A stretch of DNA of 64,000 nt from Anodontia alba (GCA_964016985.1 OZ024833.1:60773463-60837462); one strand, 5' to 3'; positions 1 through 11,200 are shown, numbered from the stretch's first letter. Made by a program: numbers and translations. Notes: generated by a model not told the origin, from the letters alone.

Positions 1-73
1 TGCATGCCATCTGCATATCTGCAGTGGCGGTTTCACTCAGGTGAGCGAGTTGTGGCCCATGGGCCTCTTGTTT
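1..73 (+). mobile_element. 3' end of a Helentron/HINE-like element (window edge)
   Basis: The sequence contains ATCTGCAGTGGC, CAGGTGAGCG, a GGCCCATGGGCC hairpin and CTCTTGTTT. It closely matches the right end of the 17936-19826 element (ATCTGCGTATCTGCAGTGGC). The rest of this copy lies before the window. Confidence 0.7.
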
Positions 74-122
74 CTTTATTACCAAGCATGATGGATTGAA
101 ATATTATTAATATGTTCAAGCC

Positions 123-672
123 AGCCTCAGTGGCTCAGTGGGATGTGTTTCCGACTTGCAATCAGGAGGTCCGATCACGGGATCCATCCCTGCTAGGTCC
201 AGCGACATTCTTTCATGGTGATTGATCATGAAATATTTGCAGCCGTCATTCTCTCCCTTCTGCTGATTCAGGAACAACAGTTGTCAGTTTCTAGAGAAAA
301 AATGTGCACAAGTACTGGTTAACCGCTAAGAGGACTAAGCCTGCCCCAGGAAAAATTGTGGTTAGGTAAACTGACCAGCTCAACATGGCCTTAATAATGT
401 TGACTGGGCTGTTGACCCTTAAAATGCCAAGAAAATGTGCATCTGAAAATGTCTGTTATGTTGTCTGCTGAATATTCTTGCAAACTTTTCAAACCTATTT
501 TTGCATACAGGCAAACAGTGTGGGCCCTGATCAGACTGCTCCTAGGAGCAGTCTGATCTGAGTCCACACTGTTTGCAAAATTGACTTTAAAAAATCACAA
601 GCAGATGACAAAGGGGACGACAATTGTTGTGATTGGCAGTTTAAGGGTTAAACGCCAAACCAACCAAAATCT
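123..672 (+). mobile_element. tRNA-derived SINE, tail interrupted by a B-family MITE
   Basis: CTCAGTGGCTCAGTGGGATG is the A-box region of the family. Body blocks TGATCATGAAATATTT, TTCAGTTTCTAG-like and ACTGGTTAACCGCTAAGAGG follow. The tail GACTGGGCTGTT is cut at 412 and resumes at 652 with AAACGCCAAACCAACC after the MITE. Confidence 0.7.
412..651. mobile_element. B-family MITE (TTAA target) inside a SINE tail
   Basis: Ends are TTGACCCTTAAAATGCC and GGCAGTTTAAGGGTTAA. The centre is the perfect hairpin CAGACTGCTCCT/AGGAGCAGTCTG with flanking GTGTGG..CCACACTG. TTAA flanks and CCCTT ends resemble piggyBac-type MITEs. Confidence 0.7.
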
Positions 673-979
673 GATGGTACAAAACAAGGAGAGTGATAAT
701 TAATCTCCCACTAAACAGACTCCATCCCTGCTCCTCTTATTGAGCCATGTAATTGTGCAAAATTATAGTTTTACATTTCTGTGAAATTCTGTTGCTCATG
801 GATTTCTATAGATGAAAGATTTTAACCATTTGCATTCTCTTGGCAAAGTCAGCAGATGGCAGATTGATAATAGTTCCCTTATTTTTTTCTGAGAAAATAA
901 GGTTCAACATTTCATGCATATTGCCTCAGGAGAAAATTGCATGAACTGTCGAACCTTATATTATGGGAAACCTTATATT

Positions 980-1483
980 ATTCCCTGCTAATAAATTAAG
1001 ATGTCATTCACGCTTCTAAGTTTCAACCAGTCGGATTACTTAATTACTACTGGTTGTTGATACAAATTATTACTTAATGACAAACAGTGCACATCCAGAT
1101 CGGTTGGCTTCTGCAGATCTACACTGTTTGCAGCGGCCTTGGTGGCTCAGTTGGATGCACGTCTGACTGGTGATAGGAGGTTGCGGGTTTGATCTACACC
1201 AGGTCAACAACTTTCTGTCCTGGAGATTGATCATGAAATATTTTCTATGGGCATTCTCTCCCTTCCCACTGATTCAAGAAGGGCAGTTGTCAGTTTCTGG
1301 TGAAAGAATGTGCACAATACTGGTTAACCACTTAGAGGACTAAGCCTGCCCATTCAAAGTGTGGTTAGGTAAATTCACTGCACTCGTCATGACCCCATTG
1401 GATTGACTGGGCCATAAAACCTTAGCACAAAAAACACAGTTTGCAAAGGCAGGGCATATTTGGGTTCCGCAGGACCGGGTTAA
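980..1483 (-). mobile_element. A-family MITE interrupted by a SINE
   Basis: This is a reverse copy with GATACAAATTATTACTTAATG, the central palindrome arm AACAGTGCACATCCAGATC, and after the SINE the end GCAGGACCGGGTTAA. The left edge is diverged. Its TTAA at 1480-1483 is shared with the next MITE. Confidence 0.65.
1133..1435 (+). mobile_element. tRNA-derived SINE, full length, with target duplication
   Basis: Head CTTGGTGGCTCAGTTGGATG (A box) and GCGGGTTTGATCTAC (B-box region), body TGATCATGAAATATTTTC, tail GGGCCATAAAACC. Flanked by ACTGTTTGCA (1123-1132) and ACAGTTTGCA (1436-1445), a 10-bp duplication made in the central palindrome of the host MITE. Confidence 0.75.
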
Positions 1484-1725
1484 CCCTTAAAACGCCAAGA
1501 AAACCCGCACCTGAAAATGTTATCTGTTTATGTCTTCTGCTGAATATTCTTGCAACCTATTTTTAAACCTATTTTTACAAACAGGGAAACAGTGTGGACC
1601 CAGATCAGACTGCTCCTAGAGGAGCAGTCTGGTCTGGGTCCACACTGTTTGCAAAATGACTTTTAAAATCACAAGCAGATGACGAGGCAGACGACAATTG
1701 TTGTGACTGGCAGTTTAAGGGTTAA
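1480..1725. mobile_element. B-family MITE
   Basis: Ends are TTAACCCTTAAAACGCC and GGCAGTTTAAGGGTTAA. The centre is a hairpin of CAGACTGCTCCTAGAGGAGCAG type inside GTGTGGACCC..GGGTCCACAC. Both TTAA sites are shared with neighbours. Confidence 0.75.
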
Positions 1726-1896
1726 TGCTTAGCTTTCTGGGTTAAATTTTCAGCAGATGATATATTGAAATGTTTTTCATATTTTGACATTTCGTACAAA
1801 TTGTTAACAGTGCCAAATCCTGTTTTCTGGGAAAAATACGAAAAATGTCATCAATTTGCGGCCTGCTGAATTAGCCCAGAGAGTGGTAATGGTTAA
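1722..1896. mobile_element. D-family MITE, short copy
   Basis: TTAATGCTTAGCTTTCTGGG starts it and GCCCAGAGAGTGGTAATGGTTAA ends it (length 175). The inner blocks AAATTTTCAGCAGATGA and TCCTGTTTTCTGGG are shared with the longer D copies. Confidence 0.6.
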
Positions 1897-2995
1897 GTTA
1901 CATCTGTTGTTAACTAGGTCTTGTTTTTTTTTTATATAGCATGCAACAGAGTAATTAGAATGCATTACACACAAAGGCTTTGTAGGCTAAAGAAAAAATA
2001 TTAGCAGAAGACATTTTTAAGTCTTTATTTTTCTCAGAAAACAGAGCTTGATATTTTATGTGCAGTGTTTCCATCTGAAACAATTCCCATGAAATACCAA
2101 GACCTGTTTTCTGGGAGAAAAATGAAAATATCAATAATTAGTCATCTGCTGAATTTGACATCAGCATGTGAAGAGATAATGGCTGTCCTACAAACAGATG
2201 CGACTCCAGTTGAATGGTTACTATGGAGATAAGTGACAGCATTTTCTCTTATTTTTTCAATGAAAAAGAAAAACAACAAATGTTATGGAATATGATTAGA
2301 CTTATCCTTGCTGGACAGGTCTAACAGGATGCAATAATTTGTCTGAAAAAAAATTTGCATATCTGGTGAACAGATTTACAATACAAAAAGAAAAAAAATA
2401 TTGAGGTATACAAATAACCCATAAAGTGCTAAGCAAAATTGTAGCAGATGACATTCTAATTTTTATAAAATTATTTTTCAGAGAAACTAAGGATAGGCAA
2501 ATTACTTCACATGAAATGTCAAGCCTTAGTTTTCCCAATAAATACAAAAAATAAAATAAAATAAAATAAATAAAAAAATAAATAAGATGTTGTCTGCTGC
2601 AGTTGTGAACAGCACTTTAAGGGTTAAAAGGCTCATTCATAATAATAGGGATGATTTATTTTTGCACTTTGAGTACTCAGTAAGGCAAATTGAATAACAA
2701 AAAAAAAATCCTAAGACAAGACCTTGACTTCTGATGAGAACTGTGTCTCCTTAGGAAGTAATTTGTGGCTTAATGTCACAATTTTTTGAGTGGGGGAATA
2801 TAGCTCTTTCAATGTGATCTTCAGTTAATTTTATCTTCAGCATAACCCTTGAAGTGCCAGTCACAAGCAGCAGATGATACCTTGTGGTGCAGCCTTCTGC
2901 TAAAAAAAAATCAGAGAGTTGGTCCAGCCATAATTGGCTTGTTGCAGGAAGGTTTTTGCCTCACTTGTTGCAAGTTCAGGAGTTGGAGCTTTTTT
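1897..2995. repeat. Intergenic/upstream stretch with diverged MITEs
   Basis: No coding sequence is seen. 1950-2170 is a worn C/D-type MITE with a TGAAATACCAAGACC arm. 2414-2627 is a C-family copy (AAAGTGCTAAGC start, CAGCACTTTAAGGGTTAA end). 2845-2995 begins another C copy (ACCCTTGAAGTGCCAGTCAC) that carries a TTGCAAGTTCAGGAGTTGG block, into which the Helentron-like element was inserted. Confidence 0.45.
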
Positions 2996-5900
2996 AGCTC
3001 ACCTGAGCAAAGCTCAGGTTGAGCTATTGTGATCACCCTCTGTCCGTCGTCTGTCGTCAACAATTAGTTTGTTAACACTCTAGAGATCACAGTTTTTACC
3101 CAGTCTTGATGAAACTTGCTCAGAATGTTTGCCCTGTGAAATCTAGGTCAAGTTCAAAACTGGGTCACTTGGGGTCAAAAACTAGGTCACCAGGTCAAAT
3201 CAAAGGAAAATATTGTTAACTCTCTAGAGGTCACATTTTTCAAGCAATCATCCAGAAATGTTTGTCTTGATGATTTCTAGGTCAAGTTCGAAACTGGGTC
3301 ACTTGGGGTAAAAAACTAGGTCACCAGGCCAATTCAGAGGAAAACCTTGTTAACACTCCAGCAGTAACATTTTTGAAGTAATCATCATGAATATTGCTCA
3401 AAATGTTTGTCTTGATGATTTCTAGGTCAAGTTTGGAACTGGGTCACTTGGGGTCAAAAACTAGGTCACCTGGCCAAATCAAAGGAAAACCTTGTTAACA
3501 CTCTAGCAGTCACATTTTTGAAGCAATCATCATGAATCTTGCTCAGAATGTTTGTCTTGATGAGTTCCAGGTCAAGTTCGAAACTGAGTCACTTGGGGTC
3601 AGAAACTAGGTCACCTGGCTAAATCAAAGGAAGACCTTGTTAACACTCTAGCAGTCACAGTTTGAAAGCAATCATCATGAATCTTGCTCAAAATGTTTGT
3701 CTTGATGAGTTCTAGGTCAAGTTGGAAACTGGGTCACTTGGGGTCAAAAACTAGGTCACTGGGCCAAATGAAAGGAAGACCTTGTTAACACTCTAGAGGT
3801 TACATTTTTGAATTAGTCATCACGAATCTTGCTCAAAATGTTTTCTTGATGAGTTCTAGGTCAAGTTCGAAACTGGGTCACTTGGGGTCATAAACTAGGT
3901 CACCGGGCCAGATCAACAGAAAACCTTGTTAACACTCTAGCGGTCTCATTTTTGAAGCAATCATCATGAATCTTGCTCAAAATGTTTGTCTTGATAATTT
4001 CTAGGTCAATTTTGAAACTGGGTCATTTGGGGTAAAAAACTAGGTCATGGGGTCAAATCAACGGAAAACATTGTTAACACTCCGGAGGTCACATTTTTGA
4101 AGCAATCATCATGAATCTTGCTCAAAATGTTTGTCTTGATGATTTCTAGGTCAAGTTTGAAACTGGGTCTCTAGAGATAAAAAACTAGGTCACCAGCCCA
4201 GATCAGAGGAAAACTTTGTTAACACTCCAGAGGTCACATTTTTAGCTCACCTAAGCAAAAGCTCAGGGTGAGCTATTGTGATCACCCTCTGTCCGTCGTC
4301 TGTCGTCCGCCGTCAACAATTAGTTTGTTAACACTCTAGAGGTCTCAAGTTTTCCCAGTCTTGATGAAACATGCCCAGAATGTTTGCCCCTATGAAATCT
4401 AGGTAAAGTTTCGAAACTGGGTCACTTTGGGTCAGAAACTAGGTCACCAGGTCAAATCAAAGGAAAAAACTTGTTAACACTCTAGAGGTCAGGTTTTTGA
4501 AGTAATCATCATGATTATTGCTCAAAATGTTTGCCTTGATGATTTCTAGATGAAGTTTGAAACTGGGTCACTTCGGGTCAAAAACTAGGTCAACAGGCCA
4601 TATCAAAGGAAAACATTGTTAACACTCTGGCCGTCACATTTTTAAAGCAATCATCATGAATCTTGCTCAAAATATTTGTCTTGATGATTTCTAGGTCAAG
4701 TTCGAAACTTGGTCACATGGGGTCAAAATCTAGGTCACCTGGCCAAATCAGCAGAACACATTGTTAACACTTTAGCGGTCACATTTTTGGAGCAATCATC
4801 CTGAATCATGCTCAAATTGTTTGTCTTGATGATTTCTAGGTCAGGTTTGAAACTGGGTTACTTGGGGTCAAAAACTAGGTCACCTGGCCAAATCCGCGGA
4901 AAACCTTGTTAACACACTAGCGGTCACATTTTTGAAGCAATCATCATGAATCTTGCTCAAAATGTTTGTTTTGATGTGTTCTAGGTCAGGTTTGAAACTG
5001 GGTCACTTGGAATCAAAAACTAGGTCACCTGGCCAAATCAGCAGAAAACCTTGTTAACACTCTAGCGGTGTCACATTTTTTGAAGCAATCATCAGGAATC
5101 TTGCTCAAAATGTTTGTCTTGATGATTTCTATGTCAAGTTCGAAACTGGGTCACATGGGGTAAAAAACTAGGTCACCTGGCCACATCAGTGTATAACCTT
5201 GTTAATACTCCAGCGGTCACATTTATGAAGCAATCATCATGAATCCTGCTCAAAATGTTTATCTTGATGATTTCTAGGTCAAGATTGAAACTTGGTCACT
5301 TAGTATAAAAAACTAGGTCACCAGGCCAGATCAAAGGAAGACTTTGTTAACACTGTAGAGGTCACATTTTTGAAGCAATCGTCATGTGTCTTGTCCAAAT
5401 GTTTGCCTTGATGATTTCTAAGTCAAGTTTGAAACTGGGTCACATGGGGTAAAAAACTAGGTCACCAGGCCAAATCAAAGGAAAACCTTGTTAACACTCC
5501 AGAGGTCACATTTTTTAAATAATCATCATAAATATTGCTCAAAATGTTCATCTTGATGATTTCTAGGTCTGCTTTAAAACTGGGTTACTTGATATCAGAA
5601 ACTAGGTCACCAGGCCAAATCAGAAAAGCTTGTTGACGCTCTAGAAGTCACATTTTTGAAGTGATCATCATTTAAGTTTTTCTGTTTAGGTCAGTTTCTC
5701 AGTAATTATTGGTCCTACAGAGTGATATTTGATACTTGTGAAGTGTTCGTGTTTAGGTCAGTTTCTCAGTAACTATTGCTCCTACAGCCAGTGATACTTA
5801 GTACATGCATACATCTTAGCATGGCCTCTTGAGTGCAGTCATCCATATATGACCTTGACTTCTATTTCACAGTCCATTAGACATGCTACCTTGTCTTAAT

Positions 5901-6610
5901 TGTTAATATAATCATAATGAATTTTGATCAGAATGTTTGATTGATCAGTTCTAGGTCAGGTTTTCAAAGTGCTATGATATTCAGGTGAGCATTATAGGGC
6001 CATCATGGCCCTCTTGTTTAAATAATCATCATGAATATTGCTCAAAATATTCGTCTTGATGGTATCTAGGTCTAGTTCAAAACAGGGTCACTTGGAGTCA
6101 GAAACTAGGTCAGCAGGCCAGATCAAAAGAAAACCTTGTTGACATTATAGAGGTCACATTTTTGATCATCATGAATCTTGCTCAAAATGTTTGTCTTTAT
6201 TATTTCTAGGTGATGTTTTGAACTGGGTCTCTTATGATGTGTATTTCACGGTCCAGTGACTTTATAAAGTTTTTCCGTTTAGGTCAGTTTCTCAATACCT
6301 GTTGGTCCTACAGTGATATTTGGCACTTGTGAAATGTTTGTGTTTAGGTCAGCTTCTCAGTAAATTTTGCTCCTACAGCCAGTGATACTTAGCACATGCA
6401 TACATCTTAGCGTGGCCTCTTGAATGCAGTCACTCATATTTGACCTTGACCTCTGTTTCACAGTCCATTAGACATGCTACATTGTCTTACTTGTTAATAT
6501 AATCATTATGAATTTTGGTCAGAATGTTTGCCTTGATCAGTTCTAGGTCAGGTCTCTAAGTGCTATGTTACTCAGGTGAGCCTTACAAGGCCATCATGGC
6601 CCTCTTGTTT
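2996..6610 (+). mobile_element. Helentron/HINE-like element with 145-bp tandem core, interrupted by a second copy
   Basis: It begins AGCTCACCTGAGC and ends GGCCCTCTTGTTT. Near the left end is a short GTCCGTCGTCTGTCGTC microsatellite, then about nine units of ~145 bp (marker CTTGGGGTC at 3168, 3302, 3447, 3592). Near the right end are an AGGTGAGC that is inverse to the left end and a GGGCCATCATGGCCC hairpin. This layout matches rolling-circle HINE/pearl-type elements, as I know them from the literature. No transposase is encoded. A related copy occupies 4244-6019. Confidence 0.75.
4244..6019 (+). mobile_element. Second copy of the same element nested inside the first
   Basis: AGCTCACCTAAGC begins directly after the CACATTTTT of a core unit of the outer copy. 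After CCCTCTTGTTT at 6019 the outer unit resumes with AAATAATCATCATG. The split unit is reconstructed without any extra bases. It has its own microsatellite and about nine core units, so a copy jumped into its own kind. Confidence 0.8.
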
Positions 6611-6846
6611 CTCATCTATCCTCTTCTTTTCAATCCCTCACCCACTGGGAGACTTCTCAATGTGGCTGTTGACAGGGCTGGTAAACCTCAATCCAAATGG
6701 ACAAAGACATTCATGTTAATCATCTGACTAGCAGACATTTCACATAAAATGTCAAGTCTTATTTTCTTGGAAAAAAAAAATAAAAAAATAAAAAAAATAA
6801 TATAGAATGCCATCTGCAACAATTTTTCTCGGCACTTTAAGGTAAA
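6611..6846. repeat. Continuation of the C-family composite broken by the Helentron-like element
   Basis: CTCATCTATCC follows the element. The same CTCATCTATT follows an uninterrupted TTGGGGCCTTTTTT at about 7620, so this is the right side of the target. The MITE arm ACATAAAATGTCAAGTC and the end CGGCACTTTAAGG follow. Confidence 0.55.
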
Positions 6847-6865
6847 TATATTAGTTTTAATTATA

Positions 6866-7071
6866 ACCTTTCAACCCTGCAAACGAATACAGTTACCTGT
6901 GCAAACAGTGTAGATCCAGATGAGACGGCTCATTACAAGCCATCTCATCTGGATCTACACTGTTTGCCATTCTGTTTTTGATTTTAGAATGCAACCCCTA
7001 TTTGCATCAGTGGACATGTCCAAATTCAAGGATGTAAGAGTCCACTCAAGAAACTCTGGTATGAAAGGGTT
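6866..7071. mobile_element. Palindromic MITE related to family A
   Basis: Ends AACCTTTCAACCCTGC and GTATGAAAGGGTT are inverted. The centre is the hairpin ATGAGACGGCTC/AAGCCATCTCAT inside AACAGTGTAGATCC..GGATCTACACTGTT. The + strand open frame across it is not a gene. Confidence 0.55.
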
Positions 7072-7079
7072 AAGCTATA

Positions 7080-7300
7080 ATGATATGATGTGCAATACAC
7101 AAAAAGGGCCTTTATGTAATTTGCAGACAAAGTGCAGACTGATCAGCACCTTCATTGCTCGCATACAGAATCAAAGGATATCAAAGTATATGTCAACGAA
7201 CAGAGAATTCCAGATCAGACTGCAGGGATGTGCACGCTCATCTGGACTTTCGTTATTTGCATATGGCATAAGAGCCTTTTACACATGTTGCATATTGTTT
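7080..7300. repeat. J-family repeat
   Basis: ATGTGCAATACACAAAAAGG, TGTAATTTGCAGACAA and GAATCAAAGGATA match a second, fuller copy at 33875-34110. It covers much of a 132-codon + strand open frame, which is therefore not taken as a gene. Confidence 0.5.
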
Positions 7301-7345
7301 GATTTATTTCAGGTGTAATACAAAGACATTGAGACAGGATTAACC
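7301..7345 (+). pseudogene. Degenerate copy of the acceptor and start of GALNT exon 1
   Basis: The stretch ATTTATTTCAG plus the next 39 bases matches 8062-8111 with about six differences. In the exon frame it reads CNTKTLRQD and then an in-frame TAA, so it cannot be used as an alternative exon. Similarity stops where a TTAA that starts a C-family MITE interrupts it. It is a relic of a local duplication. Confidence 0.7.
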
Positions 7346-8021
7346 AAAAGCCCACAAAGCACCAGCCACAGCTGCAACTGAGAACATTTTGATTTTGTTT
7401 CTGTTATTTTTCAGAGAAAATAAGGCTTGACATATGTCATTTGGTTTTCTTGCAAAAGAATGTACACAATACTGGTTAACTGCTTAGAGGACTAATGGTT
7501 GACTGGGTCGTAAAACCTCAACACAAAAAACAAATGTCATTTTGCTTTCTGCTAAAACTTTCAGTGGGTTGGCTTTTGGCAGGAAAGGTCTTGCCTCACT
7601 TGAAGCAAGTTCAGAATGTTGGGGCCTTTTTTCTCATCTATTTTTTCTCCCTCTCTCTGAGCATTGTTAACTAGGCTGTTAAACTTCAACCCAAACAAAC
7701 AAACACACACCATGAATTAGCAGACTATTCACATGAAATTTCAAGCTCTATTTTCTCTGAAAAAAATAATGAAATTTATTTAGAAGGTTTAAAAAAAAAT
7801 GAAAAAAAAAAAAAAAAATTAGAATATTTTCTGCTACAATTTATCTTTGTGCTTTAACGATTAGCATTCTGGGTAAAATTTTCTGCAGACGACATTTTGA
7901 AATATTTTTTCATATTTTTTCCAACAGAGGCAATTTGCAAAATGTCAAATCCTGTTTTCTGAGAAAAAAATTAGAAAAATATATATGATTTGTCTTCTGT
8001 TGAATTAGCATTCTGTTTTTG
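7341..8021. repeat. C-family composite and D-family MITE upstream of the first GALNT exon
   Basis: A C-family copy (CACAAAGCACCAGCCACAGC ... TTTGTGCTTTAACG) carries a partial SINE body (7440-7541, ACTGGTTAACTGCTTAGAGG) and a TTGGCTTTTGGCAGG block with the empty site CCTTTTTTCTCATC. A D-family copy runs 7857-8005. No exon is seen. Confidence 0.5.
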
Positions 8022-8056
8022 AGCAGGGGTATCTAATAAGCACTTCTTATTAACAT
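8022..8056 (+). repeat. Right-end hairpin fragment like that at 36690
   Basis: GGGGTATCTAATAAG..CTTCTTATT mirrors GGGGATCTAATAAG..CTTATT at the end of the 35026-36705 element. It lies less than 20 bases before the splice acceptor of GALNT exon 1 in the window. Confidence 0.4.
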
Positions 8057-8072
8057 TTCTTATTTATTTCAG

Positions 8073-8239
8073 GTGTAAGACAAAGACATTCAGACAAGAC
8101 TTACCGAAAGCTAGTATAATCATCTGTTTCTATAATGAGGCCTGGACAGTGCTGCTAAGAACTGTTCACTCTGTTCTTGACAGAACACCGCCAAATCTCT
8201 TGTATGAGATAGTTCTTGTGGACGACAGTAGTGAGCTAG
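8073..8239 (+). CDS. GALNT11: GALNT exon 1 in window: start of catalytic domain
   Basis: The acceptor TTTATTTCAG is followed by one base that completes a codon from an upstream exon. Then come 55 codons: a Cys-rich start, the CFYNEAW stretch, [14 protein letters not shown] and [10 protein letters not shown]. These are the nucleotide-sugar binding half of the GT2-like fold of GALNTs. The donor is GTATGT and the exon ends in phase 1. A degenerate second copy of its first 40 bases lies about 760 bp upstream. Confidence 0.93.
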
Positions 8240-11200
8240 GTATGTATTTCCATATAGCTATCAATAACAATATTGTAAATGTCCTAAAATTACACCAAAG
8301 TTTCTGACAAAATAGCGTATGCAAACAGTGTAGACCCTGATCAGACTGCTCCTAAAGGAGCAGTCTGATCAGGGTCTACACTGTTTGTCTACACTGTTTG
8401 CCATTGTACTAAGTCTTTTAAGAAACAACTGCATAAAATGCAAAATTTAGGCAAAAAAAGTATGGAATAAAGTTTTCGGAATTTTTGGCCATTTACTGTA
8501 ATTTTATAACTAGATAAAGTCCTTTTTTAACCAAAAGTTTTGATATTTTTATGCCCCTGCATCGGATGATGCCAGGGGCATATAGATTTTAGGTTTTCCA
8601 TAGGTATGTATGTGATCCTATTAGACTCAGGTCAAGGCATTTATACCAGGTAGAATTTTGCAGTTTTATAGTCAGGTACCCCACAGCAGGGGAATATGTG
8701 TACTGTGGACACATTTCTATTTCTTTTTTATCTACATGAATATATATTATATGAGCACTTTTTAGAAATGGCTGTAATGAACAGTTCATTGCTCCAGATA
8801 AAAAAAAATGTTTTCCACCAAAAAGTAATTTTCTCATTTCTCCGTGAAAATATAATTATGCTTCTTTTTATAGTAGACCCTTTTTCAGAAGAGATTGTAC
8901 TAAGAAGACTAAGATTGTACTTCTTCAGAAGCCAACTGATCTGGATCTACACTGTTTTCTACACTGTTTTCAAAAGAAGTACATATCCTAGTTCAGCAGT
9001 ACCAGGGTTAAGATTCTTGTATTTTCTTCTACAGCATACCTTCAGAATAGACTGGCCCAGTATGTTTGGAACCTGCCAGGTCGTAAAGTGAAATTAGTAC
9101 GCACCCCTGACAGACAAGGGCTGATCAGGGCAAGGATGTATGGTGCTAATGTTGCGACAGGAGAGGTAATCACTAAAATCCATTTGTTATTTCCTATTAT
9201 TACATAAAAAGCAGTTCTGTATGCTATTAACAGCCGTGCATTAACAAGGAAATAAACACGCTGTCAATGCATGGCTACGCAGCTTTCAATATGCTTGTAC
9301 TGGGGCCACTGAATTAATCAGCTGTTGTCATGAGATATTAACTGCCTGGCTCCAGAACGAGTGAACCTTTTTGCTATTACTGTAATAACCTTAAGTACTG
9401 GGACAGATAGCCTTCAGCAAACAGTGTAGACTCAGATCAGATGCTGCAGAAAATATTTTCATGAAATACTTTCTACAGTCATTCTCTCCTTTCTGCTGAT
9501 GCAAGAAGGGAAGTTGTCAGTTTTTGGCGAAAGAATGTGAACAATACTGGTTAACCTCTTAGAGGACTAAGCTGCCCAATAAAAGTGTGGTTAGGTAAAC
9601 TGAGCGCACTCGACATGACCCCATTGTTTGACTGGTCCATAAAACCTCAACACAAACAAACTGATCAGGCTCTTCACTTTCTGCCACTCATCCAGCAATA
9701 TTTTAAACACATCAACAGGTAGAAGAAAAGACCTTTTCAAAATTTAGGACAAGTATGGTAAGGAGTTAAGGTGTCCCAATACTTAGGATAAATACGGTAT
9801 GCTGTCTGCATTTATTGTGTACATTTTTGTATTTGGACGTTTCTTGGTTCCAAAGCAACATCTTCAGAATCTATGTTTATCTTTTCTACAGTTTGTGGAA
9901 GTGCCATAAAAGTCAGGCATCCTTCATTATTATGTATTAATATTGTCTGTTCCTTTGGGAGCACAGAGCTCATTTGGGTGTCCAGCTGTTGACCAGGAAG
10001 TCACGCCTTTGGTCCTTGCTGGGCCAATAACATTCTTTCATGGAGATTGATCATGAAATATTTTCTGTGGTCATTCTCACCCTTCACTGATTCAAGAAGG
10101 GTAGTTGTCAGTTTCTGTCGAAAGAATGTGCACAAGTACTGATTAACTCCTTAGAGGACTAAGCCTGTCCAGGAGAAGTGTAGTTAGGTAACTGACCAGC
10201 TCAACATGACCTTAATGGGTTGACTGGGCCATAAAACCTCAACTCAAAAAAAAAAAAAAACTCATTTGGATTTATTTGAAAAAGGAATCTCATTTAACCT
10301 GAGGCTACGAGGTGTGACAGTACTGTTCCTTAACAGACGCCGTAAAACTTATTCTGCTGTTTTCATGTATTTGGTGAGTTTGGCTTCCAAAGGATTTCTC
10401 TTTTCAAAATCTGTTCTTTACATTTACAAGTTGGGAAATAATGCAGGTATATGGTATAACTTGACAATTACCATATTTGACCTAACTACCACATATGCCC
10501 CTGTAAGCGCACAATAAGGGCATTTCTGAATCATCATATCATTCATTGAGTAGGCATTCATAGTGTAGTAATTGGGTCTTCCTTTGATTTCTTGTTTCAA
10601 ACCCACTGAGAAATGCACAATCCCTCTGATTTTATCTTTTCCCAGCCATGCTGTGCTTGATCAGATCCTCTGTGCTGATAAAGCTATGCGCAAATGTATT
10701 TTAACCTTGCACTTTTGTTTCAGGTTCTTGTATTTCTGGACAGCCATTGTGAAGTGAACACTGATTGGTTGGAGCCGTTATTGACGTCATTAGTTGACAC
10801 ACCACGTACTGTAGCAATACCAATGATAGATATTATCAACCCAGACACGTTTGAGTACACACCATCTCCACTGGTGAAAGGAGGGTTTAACTGGGGCCTA
10901 CATTTCAGATGGGATCAGCTCCCAGATGATTATTTTAAAGATGAGGAATCATTTGTGAAACCTATAGAGTAAGTTCTGCTCAACTCACTAACTAATATCA
11001 CTAATATTAACTTTTAAAGCACTAATCATAACTGCAGCAGACGACATTCTGATTTTTTTTTGTAATTTTTCAGAGAAAATAAGGCTTGGCATTTCATGTG
11101 AATTGTCTGCCTAGTCTTATTTTCTCTGAAAAATAATATTAACCCTCGTCCTGCTGAACCCGGATATGTCCTGCCTTTGCAAACAGTGTAGATCCAGATC

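Noticed and set aside
2996..6610. CRISPR-like or satellite array
   Set aside because: Units are continuous tandem repeats without unique spacers, bounded by transposon ends.
6920..7318. 132-codon + strand open frame
   Set aside because: It is composed of an A-type palindrome and a J-family repeat and ends in the exon relic.
1..8072. Upstream GALNT exons (membrane anchor, stem, first catalytic residues)
   Set aside because: I looked for the expected PDTR..C exon end and a transmembrane-coding start and saw none, so these exons are taken to lie before the window.
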